From: Hypericum androsaemum
Taxonomy: Eukaryota > Streptophyta > Magnoliopsida > Malpighiales > Hypericaceae
NCBI GenBank assembly: GCA_963995505.1
Contig: OZ023180.1
Span: 8,653,263 to 8,717,262 of the forward strand
DNA: 64,000 nt
Direction: 5' to 3'
Both the position numbers and the translations under genes were made by a program. Below, in pieces: positions 1-10,076 of this stretch (position 1 is its first letter; each line of letters opens with the position of its first letter). The notes beneath the pieces are model-generated. The model worked only from the letters and a program-made list of their open reading frames with translations, was not told where the DNA came from and ran no database searches.

Positions 1-5
1 TATCA

Positions 6-187
6 GTTGGTATCAGAGCTTAGCTTGTTACTTTAGTTCATTATCCTTGTTATTTTTGTTCTTGTTGGTTCGTTTTGTTGCTTGTTATTTTTTTGTTCTT
101 GTTGGTTCGTTTTCTCTCCTCGCTGTTTGAGAGAAAAGAGAGGAAAACAAACGAGTGAAGCAAGAAAAGAAAGAAAAGAAAAGAAAG

Positions 188-220
<33 letters not shown>

Positions 221-645
221 GAAAAAAAAAGGAAAGAAAGAAAAAAAAAAATTGGAAGTCTCAAGCTAAAGAGGAAGCAAACTAAATTGGAAGTCTCAAG
301 CTAAAGAGGAAGCAAATCCGAGGGAAGCTAGCAAACTAAGGAGGCGCAACAGCTGATCAAGAAAGGGGACGAGCAAGACTAAAAGAAAGACCAAAGAGGA
401 ACTTTAACATTCTGTTTGTTAAAGCGTGGAGCTCAAGCAAGGCCGTTCTAGCCTTAGTAAGAACATACAAGTATCACGAGAGGAAAAAGGCAAGAGTGTG
501 CGAGTACCTTAGAGAGAAAAGCCAAATATTTGAGTGCAAACACGAGTGAACTTGAGTGCACCCTACATTGAGAGAATACACGTAAGGGAGTGAGCTTGTG
601 AGGCCATAATTTTTTTTTTACTAACCAATTTTTCTTGTAGCAAAC
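6..645 (+). other. A1 primer-binding site and 5' leader
   Basis: The PBS TGGTATCAGAGC (8-19) matches the 3' end of plant initiator tRNA-Met, starting two bases after the LTR. The leader then has a purine tract of AAGAAAAG-type units (about 150-250), two copies of a 35-bp unit containing CTAAAGAGGAAGCAA (about 251-320), and a splice-acceptor-like end just before the gag ATG. A Lys-rich 67-codon ORF at 82-285 is produced by the purine tract and is not considered a gene. Confidence 0.85.
611..640 (+). promoter_or_regulatory. Candidate 3' splice site in the A1 leader
   Basis: A T-run, TACTAAC (619-625, a classical branch-point match), a second pyrimidine stretch and TTCTTGTAG end six bases before the gag ATG. 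A possible donor GTAAGA lies at 457-462, giving a 184-nt candidate intron. GTAAGG at 582 would give only 59 nt, short for a plant intron. The same arrangement is in A2-A5, and a diverged version is in E. Splicing is inferred from sequence only. Confidence 0.4.
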
Positions 646-3600
646 ATGACGCATGAAGGTCAAACTATGGGAAGCATAGACCTTAAGTTATTAGTGGATG
701 CCTTGGCCGGGAAGCTCGAGCGGATGGTGCAAGCTCAGATGGAGCCTTTGCAACTACGCGTGGATGCCGTGGAGAATTCTCGTGACAACCCCCCAACGCG
801 AGGCGAACTCCAAAGGCGTAGGAGAGGAGTACCTATTGGAGAGTCAAGCGGAGCTGATTCTGAGTCGGAAGAAGGCGTAGGCTCTACAAGGAGTCTTAGG
901 AGAGCAAGAACAAGCCGTCCACCTAGGGAGGCAAGGCCAAAGAGAGACGACAACATAGGGAGTATCAAACTGAAGATACCTTCCTTTGCTGGTCGTTCTG
1001 ACCCGGAGGCGTACTTAGAGTGGGAGAAGAAGATTGAGTTCGTGTTTGATTGCCACAATAGCTCCGAAGAAAAGAAGGTAAAACTTGCCATCACCGAATT
1101 CACTGATTATGCTATAACTTGGTGGGATCAACTTGTGACTAGCAGGAGGAGAAATAGAGAACGCCCTATAGCTACTTGGGAAGACATGAAAGTGGTGATG
1201 AGGAAGAGATTTGTTCCAAGTCATTACTATAGAGAGCTGTATAAGAAGTTACAAGGAATGAGGCAAGGAAGTTTGAGTGTGGAGGAGTATTTCAAACAGA
1301 TGGAGATGGCCATGATAAGAGCTGATATAGATGAAGATAGAGAAGTTACAATGGCAAGGTTCTTGAATGGACTCAATCCTGAAATTCAAGACAAAGTTGA
1401 GTTGCAACACTATGTGGAGTTGGAGGACATGGTGCATATGGCAACGAAAATTGAGAAGCAACTCAAGAAAGGAGAGGGGAGAACAAAAGCTACATCGAAT
1501 TCTACTTGGAAGCCAAACTACCAAAAGAAGTTTGACAAGCCACAAGCAGCCAAAGTAGAGCATAAATCCGAGAGTTCTCAAGCTAATTCTCAAAGGAAAG
1601 TGGAAGTCACTCCAGCTAGGAACCGTGACATCAAGTGCTTTAAGTGTCAAGGAAGAGGGCACATCTCAAGTCAATGCCCTAACAAGCAAGCAATGGTGAT
1701 CAAGGAGAGTGGAGAGATTGAAACTGAAGAAGAGGATTCGGAGCATGAAAGCATGCCTTCTTTGGAGGACGTATCCGAGGAAGAGTACCAAGCTGCTGAG
1801 AGGCTTACTCTTGTGTCTAGAAGAGCATTGAATGTGCAAGTAAAAGAAGAAAATGATGTGGCTCAAAGAGAAAATATTTTTCACACAAGGTGCTATGTCA
1901 AAGACAAGGTGTGTAGTGTCATCATAGATGGAGGAAGTTGTGCTAATGTTGCAAGCACTACTATGGTGGAGAAGTTAGGGTTACTCACGGGAAAACACCC
2001 TAAGCCTTACAAACTACAATGGCTGAATGATAGTGGAGAAGTACGAGTGATGAAGCAAGTATTGGTAGCATTCCGCATTGGCAACTATGAGGATGAAGTG
2101 TTGTGTGATGTTGTACCAATGCAAGCTGGTCACCTATTGTTAGGAAGGCCGTGGCAGTTTGATAGGAAAGTGCATCATGATGGCTACACCAACAAGTATT
2201 CATTTATACTTAAGAAGAGAGTAATCACCTTGGCACCCTTGTCACCATCACAAGTTTGTGAAGATCAACGTCAGTTGCAAAAAGAAAGTGATGAGCAAAG
2301 AGAGCGTGACAAGAAGAAAAAGAATGAGAGGAGAGAAGAAGCCGAAAAAAAGATAAGAAAAACGGCCAATGGAGAGGAAAAGATTGAGAAAACAAAAGAA
2401 GCCGGAAAAACAGAAATTAAAACGGCCAAAGAGAGAAAAAACGAGAGTTGGAAAAAGAGTTACTATGTGGGAACAAGTGATATTAAGCAAGCGTGCTTTA
2501 CAAAGAAGCCTATGATCTTACTTCGGTATAGGGAGGCACTTTTAAACACTAACGAGCTTGAACCACATGTACCTAGTACGGTTGTGTCTCTTTTGCAGGA
2601 TTACAAGGATGTCTTTCCCGACGAGCTACCACCTGGTTTGCCACCTATTCGTGGGATTGAACATCAAATAGACTTTGTCCCGGGAGCTACCATACCTAAC
2701 CGTCCCGCATATAGAAGCAATCCTGAAGAGACAAAGGAGCTTGAGAAGCAAGTCAACGAGCTGTTGGAGAAAGGGTACGTAAGAGAGAGCATGAGTCCAT
2801 GTGCTGTTCCAGTCCTACTTGTGCCCAAGAAGGATAAAACATGGAGAATGTGTGTTGATTGCCGAGCAGTCAACAACATAACGGTAAAATATCGTCACCC
2901 TATCCCTCGTTTAGATGACATGTTAGATGAGTTGCATGGTTCTTGCATGTTTTCTAAGATTGATTTGAAGAGTGGTTATCATCAAATTAGGATGAAAGAA
3001 GGAGATGAGTGGAAGACTGCTTTTAAAACTAAGTATGGGTTGTATGAGTGGATGGTCATGCCATTTGGTTTGTCCAACGCACCTAGCACGTTTATGCGAC
3101 TCATGAATCATGTTCTACGTCCATTCATTGGTAAATTTGTAGTTGTTTACTTTGATGATATACTCATCTATAGCAAGAACGTGGGGGATCATCTAGAACA
3201 TTTGAAATCTGTCTTAGATGCACTTAGAGAAGAACAATTGTTTGCTAACTTGAAGAAGTGCACCTTTTGTACGGATAAGCTTGTATTCTTGGGTTTTGTT
3301 GTTGGAGCTAACGGAATACAGGTTGATGAAGAAAAGATCCGAGCTATCCGTGAATGGCCAAGCCCTACAAGTGTTGCTAATGTTAGGAGCTTTCATGGAC
3401 TAGCTAGTTTTTATAGGAGATTTGTGAAGGACTTTAGTAGCATAGCCGCACCCATAACTGAAGTCATCAAGAAGAACGTGGGCTTTACTTGGGGAGAAGC
3501 TCAAGAGAAGGCTTTCCAACTACTGAAAGGGAAGTTGACTAATGCACCCTTGTTAGCTTTACCTAATTTCTCTAAGACTTTTGAAATAGAGTGTGATGCT

Positions 3601-5433
3601 TCTGGTGTAGGAATTGGAGCTGTCCTTATGCAAGATGGAAGACCTATTGCATACTTTAGTGAGAAACTAAGTGGTGCAACCTTGAATTACCCGACCTATG
3701 ACAAGGAGTTGTACGCACTAGTTCGAGCATTGGAGACATGGCAGCATTATTTGTGGCCCAAGGAGTTCGTGATTCACACTGATCATGAGTCACTCAAGCA
3801 CTTAAAGGGGCAACACAAGCTGAACAAGAGGCATGCACGATGGGTGGAATTCATTGAGACATTTCCTTATGTCATTCGCTACAAGCAAGGTAAGGAAAAT
3901 GTAGTGGCTGATGCACTATCACGAAGGTACGCCTTGATCTCAACTCTTGATGCTAAACTACTTGGCTTTGAACACATTAAGGAGATGTATGTTGATGATG
4001 TTGATTTTGGCGAGTTGTTTAGATCAACTGAAAGAAGTGCATTTGGTAAGTTCTTTCGTAATGAAGGTTACCTATTTCGTGAAAACAAACTTTGTGTGCC
4101 TAATTGTTCGATGCGAGAATTACTAATTCAGGAGGCACATGGAGGTGGCTTAATGGGGCATTTTGGAATTGCAAAGACCTTGGCAATGCTACAAGATCAT
4201 TTCTTTTGGCCACACATGAAGAGAGACGTTGAGAGAGTTTGTGGTCGTTGCATCACTTGCAAGCAAGCCAAGTCAAAGGTAAAACCCCATGGTTTGTACA
4301 CCCCACTACCTATACCTAGTGAGCCCTGGATTGATATCTCTATGGATTTTGTGTTAGGCCTACCTAGGACTAAGCGTGGAAGAGATTCAATTTTTGTGGT
4401 AGTGGATAGGTTTTCTAAGATGGCACATTTCATTCCATGTCATAAGACTGATGATGCTTCAAACATTGCTGATTTGTTCTTTAGAGAGGTTGTTAGGTTG
4501 CATGGCATGCCTAGGACAATTATCTCTGATAGAGATGCTAAGTTCCTAAGTTACTTTTGGAAGACCTTGTGGTGCAAGTTAGGTACTAAGTTGTTGTTTT
4601 CTACTACTTGTCATCCTCAAACTGATGGTCAAACTGAAGTAGTGAATAGGACTTTGTCTACACTTTTGAGAGCACTCATTAAGCATAACATTAAGACTTG
4701 GGAAGAATGTTTGCCTCATGTTGAGTTTGCTTATAATCGTTCTGTCCATTCTGCTACTCAATTCTCACCATTTGAGCTTGTTTATGGATTTAATCCTTTG
4801 ACTCCATTGGATTTATCACCTCTACCTTCGAGTGAGCAAGTTAACTTAGATGGCAAGAAGAAAGCTGAATTTGTCAAGCAGTTACATGAGAAAGCAAGAA
4901 TGAACATCGAGAAGCGCACGGAGCACTATGCAAGGCAAGCAAACAAAGGAAGGCACAAGGTTGTCTTTGAGCCGGGAGATTGGGTTTGGCTACATATGAG
5001 GAAGGAGCGTTTTCCTGTACAAAGACGTTCAAAGTTGCTACCACGGGGAGATGGTCCATTCCAAGTGATCGAACGCATCAATGATAATGCCTACAAGCTA
5101 GACCTTCCGGGTGAGTATAATGTAAGTGCTTCGTTTAACGTGGCTGACTTGAGTCCGTTTGATGTAGGTGATGATTTGAGGACAAATCCTTTTCAAGAGG
5201 AGGGGACTGATGTGAGCAAGCCTAAGGACGCACCTACTATCAAGCTTGTAGACTCGCAGCAAGTTCAAGTTCCAATTGGGCCAATGACAAGAGCACGAGC
5301 TAGGAAGTTGCAATCTGATTTCAATGGACTAATGCAAGAAGTTTGGGCTCAAGTTGGTGCGTACAAGTGCAAGGACGTGCATGAGGCACATGCAAAGCCC
5401 ATGCACGTGATAGAGGCTATTTTGGAAGCTTAA
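646..5433 (+). CDS. A1 gag-pol polyprotein, intact, 1595 aa
   Basis: Single ORF encoding the retrotransposon structural protein and enzymes. In order: gag capsid region (about 100-280); CCHC zinc knuckle C331-C334-H339-C344; aspartic protease with D428-G-G-S; reverse transcriptase from about 690, with YFDD at 835-838; RNase H with D984, D1046 and D1089; integrase zinc domain H1165, H1172, C1202, C1205 (C1199 adjacent); integrase catalytic D1234, D1295, E1331 (spacing D-60-D-35-E); GPF motif at 1470-1472. The last 74 codons, including [11 protein letters not shown] near 1545, lie inside the 3' LTR. The start is the first ATG after the splice-like site; other copies read MSHEG where A1 reads MTHEG. 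No stop or frameshift is present. Gag and pol share one frame, so gag excess would need processing or turnover rather than frameshifting. The protein should act in cytoplasmic particles and, for integrase, in the nucleus. No classical chromodomain was recognised. Confidence 0.95.
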   Translation: MTHEGQTMGSIDLKLLVDALAGKLERMVQAQMEPLQLRVDAVENSRDNPPTRGELQRRRRGVPIGESSGADSESEEGVGSTRSLRRARTSRPPREARPKRDDNIGSIKLKIPSFAGRSDPEAYLEWEKKIEFVFDCHNSSEEKKVKLAITEFTDYAITWWDQLVTSRRRNRERPIATWEDMKVVMRKRFVPSHYYRELYKKLQGMRQGSLSVEEYFKQMEMAMIRADIDEDREVTMARFLNGLNPEIQDKVELQHYVELEDMVHMATKIEKQLKKGEGRTKATSNSTWKPNYQKKFDKPQAAKVEHKSESSQANSQRKVEVTPARNRDIKCFKCQGRGHISSQCPNKQAMVIKESGEIETEEEDSEHESMPSLEDVSEEEYQAAERLTLVSRRALNVQVKEENDVAQRENIFHTRCYVKDKVCSVIIDGGSCANVASTTMVEKLGLLTGKHPKPYKLQWLNDSGEVRVMKQVLVAFRIGNYEDEVLCDVVPMQAGHLLLGRPWQFDRKVHHDGYTNKYSFILKKRVITLAPLSPSQVCEDQRQLQKESDEQRERDKKKKNERREEAEKKIRKTANGEEKIEKTKEAGKTEIKTAKERKNESWKKSYYVGTSDIKQACFTKKPMILLRYREALLNTNELEPHVPSTVVSLLQDYKDVFPDELPPGLPPIRGIEHQIDFVPGATIPNRPAYRSNPEETKELEKQVNELLEKGYVRESMSPCAVPVLLVPKKDKTWRMCVDCRAVNNITVKYRHPIPRLDDMLDELHGSCMFSKIDLKSGYHQIRMKEGDEWKTAFKTKYGLYEWMVMPFGLSNAPSTFMRLMNHVLRPFIGKFVVVYFDDILIYSKNVGDHLEHLKSVLDALREEQLFANLKKCTFCTDKLVFLGFVVGANGIQVDEEKIRAIREWPSPTSVANVRSFHGLASFYRRFVKDFSSIAAPITEVIKKNVGFTWGEAQEKAFQLLKGKLTNAPLLALPNFSKTFEIECDASGVGIGAVLMQDGRPIAYFSEKLSGATLNYPTYDKELYALVRALETWQHYLWPKEFVIHTDHESLKHLKGQHKLNKRHARWVEFIETFPYVIRYKQGKENVVADALSRRYALISTLDAKLLGFEHIKEMYVDDVDFGELFRSTERSAFGKFFRNEGYLFRENKLCVPNCSMRELLIQEAHGGGLMGHFGIAKTLAMLQDHFFWPHMKRDVERVCGRCITCKQAKSKVKPHGLYTPLPIPSEPWIDISMDFVLGLPRTKRGRDSIFVVVDRFSKMAHFIPCHKTDDASNIADLFFREVVRLHGMPRTIISDRDAKFLSYFWKTLWCKLGTKLLFSTTCHPQTDGQTEVVNRTLSTLLRALIKHNIKTWEECLPHVEFAYNRSVHSATQFSPFELVYGFNPLTPLDLSPLPSSEQVNLDGKKKAEFVKQLHEKARMNIEKRTEHYARQANKGRHKVVFEPGDWVWLHMRKERFPVQRRSKLLPRGDGPFQVIERINDNAYKLDLPGEYNVSASFNVADLSPFDVGDDLRTNPFQEEGTDVSKPKDAPTIKLVDSQQVQVPIGPMTRARARKLQSDFNGLMQEVWAQVGAYKCKDVHEAHAKPMHVIEAILEA
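5195..5207 (+). other. A1 polypurine tract
   Basis: AAGAGGAGGGGAC lies directly against the 3' LTR start. It would prime plus-strand DNA synthesis. It lies within the coding frame (Q-E-E-G-T). Confidence 0.85.
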
Positions 5434-6012
5434 TATGCACACCAACTTCTGGATGCATGCGCACATGGAGAATCAGCAAGAATCAACCTATTTAGGCCAT
5501 GCATCTTCTTGTTAGGACGTGCAATTAATTGTTATTCTATTAGATATTATTTGTTTAGATTATTTCCTATTTTAGTTGAATAATTCGGCCAGAATCTCCT
5601 TAGAATAGGAAAGAGAGTTTTGGCCAGCCTTTGAACTCCTTTTTAAGGAGTTAGCTTGTTTAGGAATATTTTGGTACTTTGGGAGCCTATATAAAGAGGA
5701 CTCCTAGCAATAAAACGTACACACACAATTCGGAAATACTTAGCATTGGCTAGTTGAGAGTTTGATACTCGTTTGTTCTTGCTTAGGCTGGTGAGTCGTC
5801 TTGGCTGGAATTTATCTTTCACTTATCAAGCGGACCATCCATCCTCGCTTGTGGCGTGATTCGACCTTAGGTCAAGGTTCAGAAGTTCTTGTTGCGGGTT
5901 AAGGTTCAATTTCGTGCCTTAGTTCGAGTGAGTTCTTGTGAGTTGTGATCTGATCCATTCTAAAGTAACAAACGGTCCGAGTTGTGAATCTTTTCCGCGG
6001 AGATTCATATCA
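5208..6012 (+). repeat. A1 3' LTR (805 bp)
   Basis: It runs from TGATGTGAGCAAGCC to GATTCATATCA. The first 226 bp encode the polyprotein C-terminus (SKPKD-type, here called U3 type alpha). The promoter end carries U5 type 1 (CATCCTCGCTTG, GGGTTAAGG). The boundaries agree with the other family-A LTRs and with target duplications of other copies. Confidence 0.95.
5688..5714 (+). promoter_or_regulatory. LTR core promoter and polyadenylation signal
   Basis: TATATAAA (5688-5695) is followed 13 bp later by AATAAA (5709-5714). Transcription should start near 5719, so the poly(A) signal would sit just upstream of R. The same pair occurs in every family-A LTR, for example at 11308-11334, 16428 and 50898. 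Confidence 0.65.
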
Positions 6013-6961
6013 GTTTTCCTCTCTTTTCTCTCAAACAGCGAGGAGAGAAAACGAACCAACAAGAACAAAAAAATAACAAGCAACAAAACGAACCAACAAG
6101 AACAAAAATAACAAGGATAATGAACTAAAGTAACAAGCTAAGCTCTGATACCAACTGATATGAATCTTCGCGGAAAAGATTCACAACTCGGACCGTTTGT
6201 TACTTTAGAATGGATCAGATCACAACTCACAAGAACTCACTCGAACTAAGGCACGAAATTGAACCTTAACCCGCAACAAGAACTTCTGAACCTTGACCTA
6301 AGGTCGAATCACGCCACAAGCGAGGATGGATGGTCCGCTTGATAAGTGAAAGATAAATTCCAGCCAAGACGACTCACCAGCCTAAGCAAGAACAAACGAG
6401 TATCAAACTCTCAACTAGCCAATGCTAAGTATTTCCGAATTGTGTGTGTACGTTTTATTGCTAGGAGTCCTCTTTATATAGGCTCCCAAAGTACCAAAAT
6501 ATTCCTAAACAAGCTAACTCCTTAAAAAGGAATTCAAAGGCTGGCCAAAACTCTCTTTCCTATTCTAAGGAGATTCTGGCCGAACTTATGCAACTAAACA
6601 AGGAATAATATAAGCAAATAATATCTAATAGAATAGCTACTAGTTGCACGTCCAAAACAATTAGATGCATGGCCTAAATAGGCTGATTCTTCTTGATTCT
6701 CCATGTGCGCATGCATCTAGAAGCTTTCGTGCATGTCAAGCTTCCCATTCAGCCTCCAAAACGTGCATGGGCCTCCCTTGGGCTTCTTGGACGTCCTTGG
6801 TCCTCCACGCACTTGATTGAGCCCAAACTTCATGCATTAGTCCATTGAAATCAGATTGCAACTTCCTAGCTCTTGCTCTTGTCATTGGCCCAATTGGAAC
6901 TTGAACTTGCTTCGAGTCTACAAGCTTGATAGTTGGTGCATCCGTAGGCTTGCTCACATCA
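6013..6961 (-). mobile_element. A0: 5' part of an opposite-facing family-A element (leader and 5' LTR)
   Basis: On the minus strand this reads 5' LTR (6961-6156), PBS (GCTCTGATACCA in + sense, about 6141-6152) and the first ~140 bp of the family-A leader, which stops at 6013 where A1 was inserted. The rest of A0 must lie left of the window. On the right it abuts family-D RNase H coding sequence; GTAAT (6962-6966) should be its target duplication. Confidence 0.88.
6156..6961 (-). repeat. A0 5' LTR (806 bp)
   Basis: TG...CA LTR in reverse. Its embedded coding tail (6736-6957) is the SKPTD variant (U3 type beta), but its U5 is type 1, a combination not seen in the other five copies. The 73-codon ORF in it is the embedded polyprotein end, not a separate gene. 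Confidence 0.92.
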
Positions 6962-9907
6962 GTAATGCTCCCACGTCTTCAGAGCACGGAAAAGAACATA
7001 TAATTCCTTTTCATATGTTGTCCAAGTCTGGCGGTGTGTGCTCAACTTCTCACTGAAGTAGGCTATAGGATGTTTTTCCTGAGACAGCACACCTCCAATT
7101 CCTGCTCCGGAAGCGTCCACATGAACTTCAAAAACCTTCTCAAAGTCTGGCAATGCTAGTACTGTAGTGGAACTCAATTTCGCCTTCAACTCCCTGAAGG
7201 CGTGATCAACTTCTTTGCTCCATTCAAATACAACTCCCTTCTTCGTCAATGAAGTCAAGGGAGAAGCAATCTCACTGAACCCCTTGATGAAACGCCTATA
7301 AAATGATGCAAGGCCGAGGAAGCTCCTAACTTGAGACACGTTTTGCGGGGTTGGCCAACTCTGAATCACTTCAACCTTGCTTTGATCTACTTGAATGCCA
7401 TCCGCGCCAATAATGAACCTAAGAAAGAGCAAGTTTTTCTGCCAAAACACGCACTTCTTCAGATTGGCAACGAGCTCATTTTCTTTCAAAGCCTGGAAGA
7501 CTTCCTTTAAGTGCTCGACATGATCTGACTCGGACTTGCTATACACCAATATGTCGTCGAAATAGACGACCACAAACTTGTCTAGGAACGGCTTCAATAC
7601 CTGGTGCATTAGTCTCATGAAAGTGCTCGGGGCATTTGAGAGTCCGAATGGCATTACAAGCCACTCGTATAAGCCATCTCGCATTTTAAACGCGGTCTTC
7701 CACTCATCACCCGGTCGAATCCTTATCTGATGATAGCCACTCCGTAGATCCACCTTGGAGAAGATCTTAGAACCACTTAGATTATCCAACATGTCATTCA
7801 GACGTGGTATTGGAAACCTATAGCCTATAGTGATCTTGTTGATGGCTCTACTATCCACGCACATACGCCATGTGCCATCTTTCTTCGGCACCAACAAGGC
7901 AGGTACGCCACAAGGGCTTAAGCTCTCTCGGATAAAGCCCTTGTTTAGAAGCTCTTGGACTTGGTCTCTTAGAATCTGATTCTCCATAGGACTGAGGCGA
8001 TAATGTGGCAAGTTTGGAAGTGTGGATCCCGGGATCAGATCGATCCTATGTTGAATATTGCGAAGAGGAGGTAACCCCCTTGGCAAATCTTCCTCAACCA
8101 CTTCAGGAAAGTCTTGTAAAATTTCAATCACAGGTTGTGGAAGCTCTTCCTTTCGCATTTCCGCGTCCGCAACTCCACCCTTGATCACCATAACATGACA
8201 TCCTCCCATTTCTTCAATAAGTTTCTTCATGGTCTTCTCCGAAGTAATCATAGTAACGAGCTGCATGGCACTGTTACATTGGGGCTTCACGTGCTTTGGT
8301 TTGCTTGGAAGCAAAGTAAACCGTTCTCCGCCCTTCCTTACTTCATACGTGTTCTCCTCCCCTTTGTGAATGATCTTATTATCGTACTCCCAAGGTCTTC
8401 CTAATAGGATGTTACACGCATCCATTTCCAGCACGTCACACTCTACTCGATCCGAGTATTTGCCAATTGAAATGGGAATGGAGCATTTCGAAGTCACCTT
8501 GATGCCGCCTCCTGTACGGATCCATCCAACTGCGTAAGGAGAAGGGTGCGGTGTGGTTTTAAGTCCAAGCTTCTCCACCGTAGCCAGGCTCACAAAGTTT
8601 TCCTGACTTCCTCCATCTATGATCACATCACACACCTCCTTCCCAACGTAGCATTTGGTGCGAAAAAGATTATTCCTTTGCAAATCAACTTTCTTTGCCG
8701 CGGTCATCACAAGCCTCCTTAACACCCCGCAATACTCCTCCTCCTCTTCGGAATCCTCATGTTCCTCATCCCCACTTTCTTCAACAGGAGTGCAAAGATA
8801 CGCACCCGCAGACTCTTCTTCTTCACCTACTTCGCACAACTGTGCAAACTTGCGCTTGGGACAGTCACTAGACTTGTGACCATACTCGTTACATTTGAAA
8901 CAACGTATGCCTGAAGTTGTTACGGGTGCCTTGCCTTTAGATGAGGCAACTTCTGGTACGGTCTTCGTCGGAGAAGGTCTAGTGTCAGTTGCTTGCGTAT
9001 CTCTTCTCTCAACTCCTCCTCTTGATGTTTGTCCGGGAGTGTTAAAGCGAGTCAAGACAGGTTTCTTCTTCTTCAAGGCCGATCCTATCTTCCTCGCTTT
9101 CGAACAAGCATCATTAAAAAACAGAAAAGTGTCAAACTCCATCCGACTCTTCACTTCAAAATTGAGACCTTCAACGTAACGAGCAATCATTTGATCCTCA
9201 TTCTCTTCCACGTTATTCCTCGCAGCCAGCCTCATGAACTCGGATGTATACTCCTCTACACTCTTCCCTCCTTGAGTGCACGTCAAGAATTGAGAATAAA
9301 GGGTCTGATGGTAGTCAATAGGTAAGAATCTCTCTCGGAGAGCTTGCTCCATAGTAGGCCAATCACGGATGGCTCTTTCTCCCCTCCTTCGCCGTGATTC
9401 TTGTTCTTTTCTCCACCAAACGGCAGCTCCTGATTCTAGCTTGAAGGCCACGTAATTGACCTTTTGATCATCCGTCAAGTCCATACAATCAAAGTACTTC
9501 TCGACCGTGTCAAGCCAGTTCAAGAATCCTTCCACATCGGCATCTCCATAAAACTTTTCTATATTCATCTTAAAAGGTCGATCCACCCTTCGATAATAGT
9601 CCTCCCTTCGATCCTCCTCCCTCAAAACTTCTCTACGCGGAACAGGCCCAAGGTTACCTCGGCCTCCTACTCCTCTACCTCGTCCTCGCAATCCTCGGCC
9701 TCCCCTTCGCACATACAAAGTAGCATCTGAATCACCTTCCTCCTCTTCTTCATTATTACGTACCTCAACTGGCGGAGGTTGTCCCACGGGAGGTTGCAAA
9801 ACAAGAGTGTCGAGGCGAGTCAGAATGGCTTCAATGGACGCCTCCATAAGCGCAAAGCGTTGATTCATGTTCATTTCAGGTCGCGGAACTTCATTTGGAT
9901 CGGCCAT
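6959..9907 (-). CDS. D gag-pol polyprotein, N-terminal 982 aa, cut in RNase H
   Basis: Reads MADPNEVPRPE at the start. Gag region, with a Gly/Arg-rich stretch at about 65-90 and a capsid-type region at about 110-280. CCHC knuckle CFKCNEYGHKSSDC at 336-349. Protease D431-G-G-S. Reverse transcriptase with YFDD at 782-785. RNase H begins near 920 and stops at TWEHY, where the TGA of the inserted A0 LTR ends the frame. No other stop or frameshift is seen, so D was coding-intact up to the insertion. One RT position reads LRF where the other families read LGF. Sequence and gag layout are clearly diverged from A, C and E, although the PBS and protease motif are of the same type. Integrase is expected off-window to the left. 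Confidence 0.9.
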   Translation of the reverse strand: MADPNEVPRPEMNMNQRFALMEASIEAILTRLDTLVLQPPVGQPPPVEVRNNEEEEEGDSDATLYVRRGGRGLRGRGRGVGGRGNLGPVPRREVLREEDRREDYYRRVDRPFKMNIEKFYGDADVEGFLNWLDTVEKYFDCMDLTDDQKVNYVAFKLESGAAVWWRKEQESRRRRGERAIRDWPTMEQALRERFLPIDYHQTLYSQFLTCTQGGKSVEEYTSEFMRLAARNNVEENEDQMIARYVEGLNFEVKSRMEFDTFLFFNDACSKARKIGSALKKKKPVLTRFNTPGQTSRGGVERRDTQATDTRPSPTKTVPEVASSKGKAPVTTSGIRCFKCNEYGHKSSDCPKRKFAQLCEVGEEEESAGAYLCTPVEESGDEEHEDSEEEEEYCGVLRRLVMTAAKKVDLQRNNLFRTKCYVGKEVCDVIIDGGSQENFVSLATVEKLGLKTTPHPSPYAVGWIRTGGGIKVTSKCSIPISIGKYSDRVECDVLEMDACNILLGRPWEYDNKIIHKGEENTYEVRKGGERFTLLPSKPKHVKPQCNSAMQLVTMITSEKTMKKLIEEMGGCHVMVIKGGVADAEMRKEELPQPVIEILQDFPEVVEEDLPRGLPPLRNIQHRIDLIPGSTLPNLPHYRLSPMENQILRDQVQELLNKGFIRESLSPCGVPALLVPKKDGTWRMCVDSRAINKITIGYRFPIPRLNDMLDNLSGSKIFSKVDLRSGYHQIRIRPGDEWKTAFKMRDGLYEWLVMPFGLSNAPSTFMRLMHQVLKPFLDKFVVVYFDDILVYSKSESDHVEHLKEVFQALKENELVANLKKCVFWQKNLLFLRFIIGADGIQVDQSKVEVIQSWPTPQNVSQVRSFLGLASFYRRFIKGFSEIASPLTSLTKKGVVFEWSKEVDHAFRELKAKLSSTTVLALPDFEKVFEVHVDASGAGIGGVLSQEKHPIAYFSEKLSTHRQTWTTYEKELYVLFRALKTWEHY

Positions 9908-10076
9908 ATTGCAACGGCTTTTAGTGGAGCTTGGTAGATAATGGAGACTCGGATCAGGAGATCACGAAGTCTTGTGGATCGGCTCTTGGATGGGGTCTCT
10001 CTCAACTCTCGGGTGATAACGAGTTCAATCTCAATACAAGGATTGAGACGATCTAAACTCTTGCTCTGATACCACT
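9908..10076 (-). other. D leader and primer-binding site
   Basis: PBS (TGGTATCAGAGC on the minus strand, 10074-10063) lies two bases from the LTR. The leader is short (about 170 bp) with no purine tract and no splice-acceptor-like end, unlike A and E. A 97-codon ORF crossing leader and LTR (9871-10164) shows no similarity to anything recognisable and is ignored. Confidence 0.8.

Larger units (their letters stand above)
1..6012 (+). mobile_element. A1: family-A Ty3/gypsy (CRM-like) LTR retrotransposon, 5' LTR cut by window edge
   Basis: Positions 1-5 (TATCA) are the last bases of a 5' LTR that lies outside the window. They are followed by the PBS, leader, one gag-pol ORF, a polypurine tract and an 805-bp 3' LTR ending at 6012. 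The five bases after the LTR (GTTTT, 6013-6017) should be the target duplication. The sequence that follows is the reverse complement of a family-A leader, so A1 is inserted in the leader of an opposite-facing family-A copy (A0). The left duplication is off-window and was not checked. Confidence 0.93.

Noticed and set aside
82..285. Lys/Glu-rich small ORFs in element leaders (also near 16794, 33747, 51299)
   Set aside because: Translation of the purine tract. Reading frame and length vary between copies.
735..1103. Minus-strand ORFs of 60-137 codons recurring under each family-A gag-pol
   Set aside because: Shadow frames of the polyprotein, repeated because the elements are near-identical.
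5100..5433. Chromodomain at the integrase C-terminus
   Set aside because: No aromatic-cage pattern of a classical chromodomain was seen. Only the GPF region and the TRARARK tail are recognisable.
5998..6170. Inverted repeat at 6012/6013 as a palindromic dimer like B
   Set aside because: The parts do not mirror each other across a join: a complete A1 LTR end meets the middle of a reversed leader. A nested insertion of A1 into A0 explains it.
6736..6957. 73-codon ORFs in family-A LTRs as separate genes (also 10832, 15952, 34657)
   Set aside because: They are the polyprotein C-terminus carried by the LTR, without their own start context.
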